A DNA stretch of 64,000 nt from Paeniglutamicibacter psychrophenolicus (lineage in GTDB: Bacteria; Actinomycetota; Actinomycetes; Actinomycetales; Micrococcaceae), in NCBI RefSeq assembly GCF_017876575.1, contig NZ_JAGIOE010000001.1:868001-932000 (forward strand). Reading direction: 5' to 3'. A program made the translations under genes and the position numbers. Shown piece by piece: positions 60,251 to 64,000 of this stretch. Under the pieces are notes generated by a model, which had not been told where the DNA came from, ran no database searches, and saw only the letters and a list, made by a program, of their open reading frames with translations. Position 1 is the stretch's first letter, and every line of letters begins with the position of its first letter.

Positions 60251-62319
60251 GCGCTGTGCTCCAGATCGGTGAGGGTGGTATCGATGTCCTCGGCCTGGGA
60301 CTCCATGTCCTTGACCGTGGCAATGAGCTGGTTGGCCTTGACCAGGTCCCCGGCCTTCAGGTGGCTCATGTTCACGACCCCGTCGGACGGCGAGAGCATT
60401 TGGTGTTCCATTTTCATGGCCTCGATGGTGGCCAGGATTTGGCCGGCCGCCACGAGTTCCCCGTCGCTGACCTGTACGGCGATGACGGTTCCGGGCATGG
60501 GGGAGCGCACCTCGGGGGACAGTGCCCCGGCGCCGCGGTCCATGGCGGCGAGCTCGCGGGCGAGCACTTCGGTGCGGTCAAGCGGCCGCACGCCGGTGGT
60601 CCACCCGTCGTGGCTCAGCCAGATGGTGCGGTCGGCGGAGCGGGCGGTGGACACGCGGTGCGCCAGCCCGTTGACGGAGAAGCGGCCCGGGCCTGCTGTC
60701 TCCACCAGGAATTCCTGGCCATCGATGTCAATTGCGGAACCGTTTCCGGTGCTGCGGAAGGACAGCGAACGGGTCTGCAGGTCGACCTCGAATTGCAGGG
60801 CGGTGCCGACGTGGGCGCCCAGCCGCCATCCGTCCCCGCGTTGCCATGGGCTCGCGGCGGATTTGTGTGCCGGGCGGGAAAGGTGCGCGGCCAGGGCCAG
60901 CTCGGCAGCGGAGATTGCCCGGAATTCCATGTCAGGCATTACTCGGGCGATCAGGTTGGTGTCCAGCCGGCCCGCGGCCACGTCCTGATCGGCGATGAGC
61001 AGGCGCAGGTACTCGATGTTGGTCAGCACGCCCAGGATCACGGTGGAGGACAGTGCCCGGTCCAGTCGTGCGAGGGAATCGGCGCGGTCGGTTCCCCAGG
61101 CGATGACCTTGGAGACCATCGGATCGTAGAAGGAGGAAACTACAAGTCCCTCGCGCAGCGAGGAATCCACGCGGATGTGCTCGCCGGAGGCCTCGGTGAG
61201 GACAAGGATGGTGCCGATCGAGGGCATGAAGTCGTGCGCGGGGTCCTCGGCATAGACGCGGGCCTCGGTCGCATGTCCGTGCAGCTGAACCTGGTCCTGG
61301 GTGAAATCCAGGGCCTCGCCGGCAGCAATGCGCACCTGCCATTCGACCAGGTCGATGCGCTGCTCCTTGATGCGGACGACTTCCTCGGTGACCGGGTGCT
61401 CGACCTGCAGGCGGGTGTTCATTTCCATGAAGAAGAATTCGCCGGGGTTCTCGTCGCTGACCAGGAATTCCACGGTTCCGGCGCCCACGTAGTCCACCGA
61501 TTTCGCGGCGGCGACTGCCGCGGCACCGATTTCGGCGCGGATGCGCCCGCCCTCGGCGTGGTTTTCCAGCAGCGGCGAGGGCGCTTCCTCGATGACCTTC
61601 TGGTGGCGGCGCTGCAGCGAGCATTCGCGTTCGCCCAGGTGCATGGTGTTGCCGTGCCGGTCGGCCAGGACCTGGACCTCGATGTGGCGGGGGTTGCGCA
61701 CGAGTCGCTCGAGGAAGAGCGTGTCGTCGCCGAAGGCGCTGGCCGCGGTGCGGCGGGCGCTGGCCAGGGCCTCGGGCAGCTCAGCTGCGGAATCGACCAC
61801 GAACATGCCCTTGCCTCCGCCTCCGGCCGAGGGCTTGATCAGCAGCGGGAAGCCCACCGAGTCCGCGGCGGCCATGAGTTCCTCGTTGGTCAGTCCGGCC
61901 TTGGCAATGCCAGGGACCACCGGGACGCCGTGGGACATGACGTGGTTCTTGGAGCGGATCTTGTCGCCCATCAGGTTGATGGAGTGGGCATCGGGGCCGA
62001 TGAAGGTGATGCCTGCATCTTCCAGGGCGCGGGCGAATTCGAGGTTCTCGGCCAGGAACCCGTAGCCCGGGTGCACGGCCTGCGCGCCGGAGCGGCGGCA
62101 GGCCTCGAGGATCGCGGGGATGCTGAGGTAGCTTTCGGTGGCGGCACCGGGCCCGATGCGCACGGCCACATCGGCCTCGGCCACGTGGAGGGCGCCGGCA
62201 TCGGCGTCCGAGTACACGGCGACCGAGCGGATGCCCAGGGCCTTGAGGGAGCGGATGACGCGGACGGCGATTTCCCCGCGGTTGGCCACGAGCACCGTGT
62301 CAAAAAGTTTGTTCGTCAC
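60247..62319 (-). CDS. Acyl-CoA carboxylase, biotin carboxylase/carrier subunit
   Basis: A 690-aa protein with biotin carboxylase (about 1-450) and a biotin carrier at the end. [22 protein letters not shown] is at the N-terminus, the ATP-grasp loop [14 protein letters not shown] is near 160 and [19 protein letters not shown] is near 285. The biotinylated lysine lies in [12 protein letters not shown] near 650. The last 30 residues beyond the carrier ([16 protein letters not shown]) are a short extension. Paired with the carboxyltransferase at 62379 and the lyase/hydratase downstream, 3-methylcrotonyl-CoA is the likeliest substrate; propionyl- or acetyl-CoA cannot be excluded. Confidence 0.88.
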   Translation of the reverse strand: MTNKLFDTVLVANRGEIAVRVIRSLKALGIRSVAVYSDADAGALHVAEADVAVRIGPGAATESYLSIPAILEACRRSGAQAVHPGYGFLAENLEFARALEDAGITFIGPDAHSINLMGDKIRSKNHVMSHGVPVVPGIAKAGLTNEELMAAADSVGFPLLIKPSAGGGGKGMFVVDSAAELPEALASARRTAASAFGDDTLFLERLVRNPRHIEVQVLADRHGNTMHLGERECSLQRRHQKVIEEAPSPLLENHAEGGRIRAEIGAAAVAAAKSVDYVGAGTVEFLVSDENPGEFFFMEMNTRLQVEHPVTEEVVRIKEQRIDLVEWQVRIAAGEALDFTQDQVQLHGHATEARVYAEDPAHDFMPSIGTILVLTEASGEHIRVDSSLREGLVVSSFYDPMVSKVIAWGTDRADSLARLDRALSSTVILGVLTNIEYLRLLIADQDVAAGRLDTNLIARVMPDMEFRAISAAELALAAHLSRPAHKSAASPWQRGDGWRLGAHVGTALQFEVDLQTRSLSFRSTGNGSAIDIDGQEFLVETAGPGRFSVNGLAHRVSTARSADRTIWLSHDGWTTGVRPLDRTEVLARELAAMDRGAGALSPEVRSPMPGTVIAVQVSDGELVAAGQILATIEAMKMEHQMLSPSDGVVNMSHLKAGDLVKANQLIATVKDMESQAEDIDTTLTDLEHSA

Positions 62320-62378
62320 GATTGGTCCTTATCTGGAATCAAGTGATCTTGGGGGAGGGAAGTAGGGATGTACCGCAA

Positions 62379-63989
62379 CTACATGCGGAAGACGCCGAAG
62401 GAGGTCTCCGGCAGCGGTTGGCGGGAAGCGACGTCAAGGGCCATGCCGAGCACCCGGCGGGTGTCTTGCGGGTCGATGACCCCGTCGTCCCAGAGCCGGG
62501 CGGTGGAGTAGTAGGGGTTGCCCTGGGCTTCGTACTGCTCCTTGATCGGCGCCTTGAAGGCTTCCTCGTCCTCGGCGCTCCAAGTGTCTCCCGCGCCCTC
62601 GATCGCATCGCGCTTCACGGTCGCCAGTACGCCGGAAGCCTGGTTGCCACCCATCACCGAGATCCGGGCCGCCGGCCACATCCACAAGAAGCGCGGAGAG
62701 TAGGCACGCCCGCACATGGAGTAGTTGCCTGCGCCGAAGGACCCGCCAATGACGACGGTGAACTTGGGGACGCGGGCGGTGGCCACCGCGGTGACCATCT
62801 TGGCGCCGTGCTTGGCGATGCCGTCGGCCTCGTAGTCGCGGCCCACCATGAACCCGGCGAGGTTCTGCAGGAACACCAGCGGGATGCCGCGCTGGTCGCA
62901 GAGCTCGATGAAGTGGGCGCCCTTGAGGGCGGACTCGGAGAAGAGCACGCCGTTGTTGGCGATGATGCCGACCTTGTGCCCGTGGATGCGGGCGAAGCCG
63001 GTGACCAGGGTGGTGCCGTAGTTGGCCTTGAATTCGTGGAATTCGCTGCCGTCCACGACCCTGGCAATGACCTCGCGGACGTCGTAGGGCGCATTCACGT
63101 CGGTGGGCACCGCGCCGTAGAGCTCGGCGGGATCCTCGAGTGGTTCGGCGACCTGTTCGGCGATGTCCCAGGCCGGGGCCGGGGTGGGCGGCAGGGTTTC
63201 GATGATGTTCCGGACGATCGCCAGGGCGTGAGCGTCGTTTTCGGCCAGGTGGTCGACCACGCCGGAGGTCTTGGCGTGCAGGTCGCCGCCGCCGAGTTCC
63301 TCGGCGGTGACGATCTCGCCGATGGCCGCCTTCACCAGGGGAGGTCCGCCCAGGAAGATGGTGCCCTGGTTGCGGACGATCACCGTCTCGTCGCTCATGG
63401 CCGGGACGTAGGCGCCACCGGCGGTGCAGGAGCCCAGGACGGCAGCGATCTGCGGGATCTTGGCCGCGGAGAGGTTGGCCTGGTTGTAGAAGATGCGCCC
63501 GAAGTGGTCGCGGTCGGGGAAGACCTCGTCCTGCATGGGCAGGAAGGCTCCGCCGGAGTCGACGAGGTAGACACAGGGCAATCCGTTTTCCATGGCGATT
63601 TCCTGGGCCCGGAGGTGCTTCTTCACGGTCATCGGGAAGTAGGTGCCGCCCTTGACGGTGGCGTCGTTGGAGATCACCAGCACGTGGCGTCCGTGCACCA
63701 AGCCGATACCGGCGATCATGCCGGCACCTGGGCAGTCCCCTCCATACATGTCCTCGGCCGCGAGCGGCGCGATCTCCAGGAAGGGAGAGCCCTCGTCGAG
63801 CAGCGTGTTGACGCGGTCGCGCGGCAGGAGCTTGCCGCGGTCGAGGTGGCGCTGGCGTGATTTTTCCGATCCGCCGAGGGCGGCGGCGGCGAGCCGCGAC
63901 TTGAGCTCGGCGACCAGCCGGGTTTGTTCGGCGGCGTTCTTCAGGAAGGCGGGGCCGGTGGTGTCGATCGTGCTGGACAGGGCTTCCAT
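62379..63989 (-). CDS. Acyl-CoA carboxylase, carboxyltransferase subunit (methylcrotonyl type)
   Basis: A 536-aa carboxyltransferase of the MccB/AccD1 type. [26 protein letters not shown]-like N-terminal sequence ([20 protein letters not shown] near residue 50) and [27 protein letters not shown] near 110 carry the acyl-CoA site. The second half has [30 protein letters not shown] near 355 and [24 protein letters not shown] near 410. The strong match of these segments to methylcrotonyl-CoA carboxylase is why the leucine pathway is favoured. It is the most upstream gene of this unit in the window, starting 11 bp from the edge with GAGG before the ATG. Confidence 0.88.
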   Translation of the reverse strand: MEALSSTIDTTGPAFLKNAAEQTRLVAELKSRLAAAALGGSEKSRQRHLDRGKLLPRDRVNTLLDEGSPFLEIAPLAAEDMYGGDCPGAGMIAGIGLVHGRHVLVISNDATVKGGTYFPMTVKKHLRAQEIAMENGLPCVYLVDSGGAFLPMQDEVFPDRDHFGRIFYNQANLSAAKIPQIAAVLGSCTAGGAYVPAMSDETVIVRNQGTIFLGGPPLVKAAIGEIVTAEELGGGDLHAKTSGVVDHLAENDAHALAIVRNIIETLPPTPAPAWDIAEQVAEPLEDPAELYGAVPTDVNAPYDVREVIARVVDGSEFHEFKANYGTTLVTGFARIHGHKVGIIANNGVLFSESALKGAHFIELCDQRGIPLVFLQNLAGFMVGRDYEADGIAKHGAKMVTAVATARVPKFTVVIGGSFGAGNYSMCGRAYSPRFLWMWPAARISVMGGNQASGVLATVKRDAIEGAGDTWSAEDEEAFKAPIKEQYEAQGNPYYSTARLWDDGVIDPQDTRRVLGMALDVASRQPLPETSFGVFRM

Positions 63990-64000
63990 GGATCCTCTTT

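Noticed and set aside
60256-62346. Plus-strand open frame of almost 700 codons opposite the biotin carboxylase
   Set aside because: Composition (Gly, His, Val, Asp, Gln) is that of an antisense frame in high-GC DNA; the biotin carboxylase on the other strand has all catalytic motifs.
1-64000. tRNA, rRNA, riboswitch or intact insertion sequence
   Set aside because: None was recognisable by eye; a covariance-model search (tRNAscan, Rfam) would be needed to exclude them firmly.

Overview
The window comes from a high-GC Gram-positive actinobacterium. Gene order and protein types fit the Micrococcaceae (Arthrobacter, Paeniglutamicibacter or Glutamicibacter-like), but that placement is an inference from family resemblance. 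I see no rRNA, tRNA, CRISPR array, phage or intact insertion sequence. The content is overwhelmingly catabolic: aromatic acids, amino acids and acyl-CoA compounds, with matching transporters and local regulators.

Layout. 0-3.1 kb: end of a histidine-utilisation locus, with a frameshifted IclR regulator, hutG and a GltS-type glutamate symporter. 3.2-8.7 kb, minus strand: one operon, pobA-pcaH-pcaG-pcaB-pcaD-pcaC, taking 4-hydroxybenzoate through protocatechuate to 3-oxoadipate. The last steps (pcaF, pcaI, pcaJ) and an IclR-type PcaR lie apart at 25.3-28.9 kb behind two 15-bp inverted repeats of PcaR-operator type. 8.9-12.0 kb: modABC for molybdate, led by a small HTH-TOBE regulator. 12.0-12.7 kb: a gene-poor stretch with two decayed copies of a tiny coding motif and an apparently orphan terminator. 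12.7-19.2 kb: a MarR-controlled acyl-CoA pathway (SDR, amidohydrolase, acyl-CoA dehydrogenase, MaoC, CoA ligase) of unknown substrate. 19.3-20.5 kb: an AAA ATPase with a C-terminal winged helix, preceded directly by three tandem 19-bp repeats. 20.5-25.2 kb: VOC protein, IclR regulator, BetT choline transporter, CGNR zinc-finger protein and a small conserved-looking protein.

28.9-40.4 kb: a sarcosine-oxidase-like flavoenzyme, an MHS transporter, LysR plus mmsB-mmsA (valine degradation), a secreted glycerophosphodiesterase with a lamin-tail domain, nitronate monooxygenase-like protein, enoyl-CoA hydratase and D-serine dehydratase. 40.8-46.1 kb: a complete oligopeptide/nickel-type ABC importer with a fused double ATPase, ending at a strong intrinsic terminator. 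46.7-49.0 kb: an MFS transporter and a LysR regulator. 49.6-58.7 kb: a visibly less GC-rich cluster under a PucR-type regulator (acyl-CoA ligase, cysteine-less thiolase-like protein plus DUF35 partner, two transporters, MaoC, thiolase). 58.9-64.0 kb, minus strand: a leucine-degradation cluster (carboxyl transferase, biotin carboxylase, MaoC, CitE-like lyase) resembling the Mycobacterium tuberculosis Rv2498c-Rv2502c region.

The most novel-looking items are the ATPase with its six half-sites spaced about one helical turn apart (19.3 kb), the proposed activation-hydration-retro-aldol route in the 49.6-58.7 kb cluster, and the twin small-peptide copies near 12.4 kb. All functional assignments come from reading motifs and gene context; none was checked by database search.
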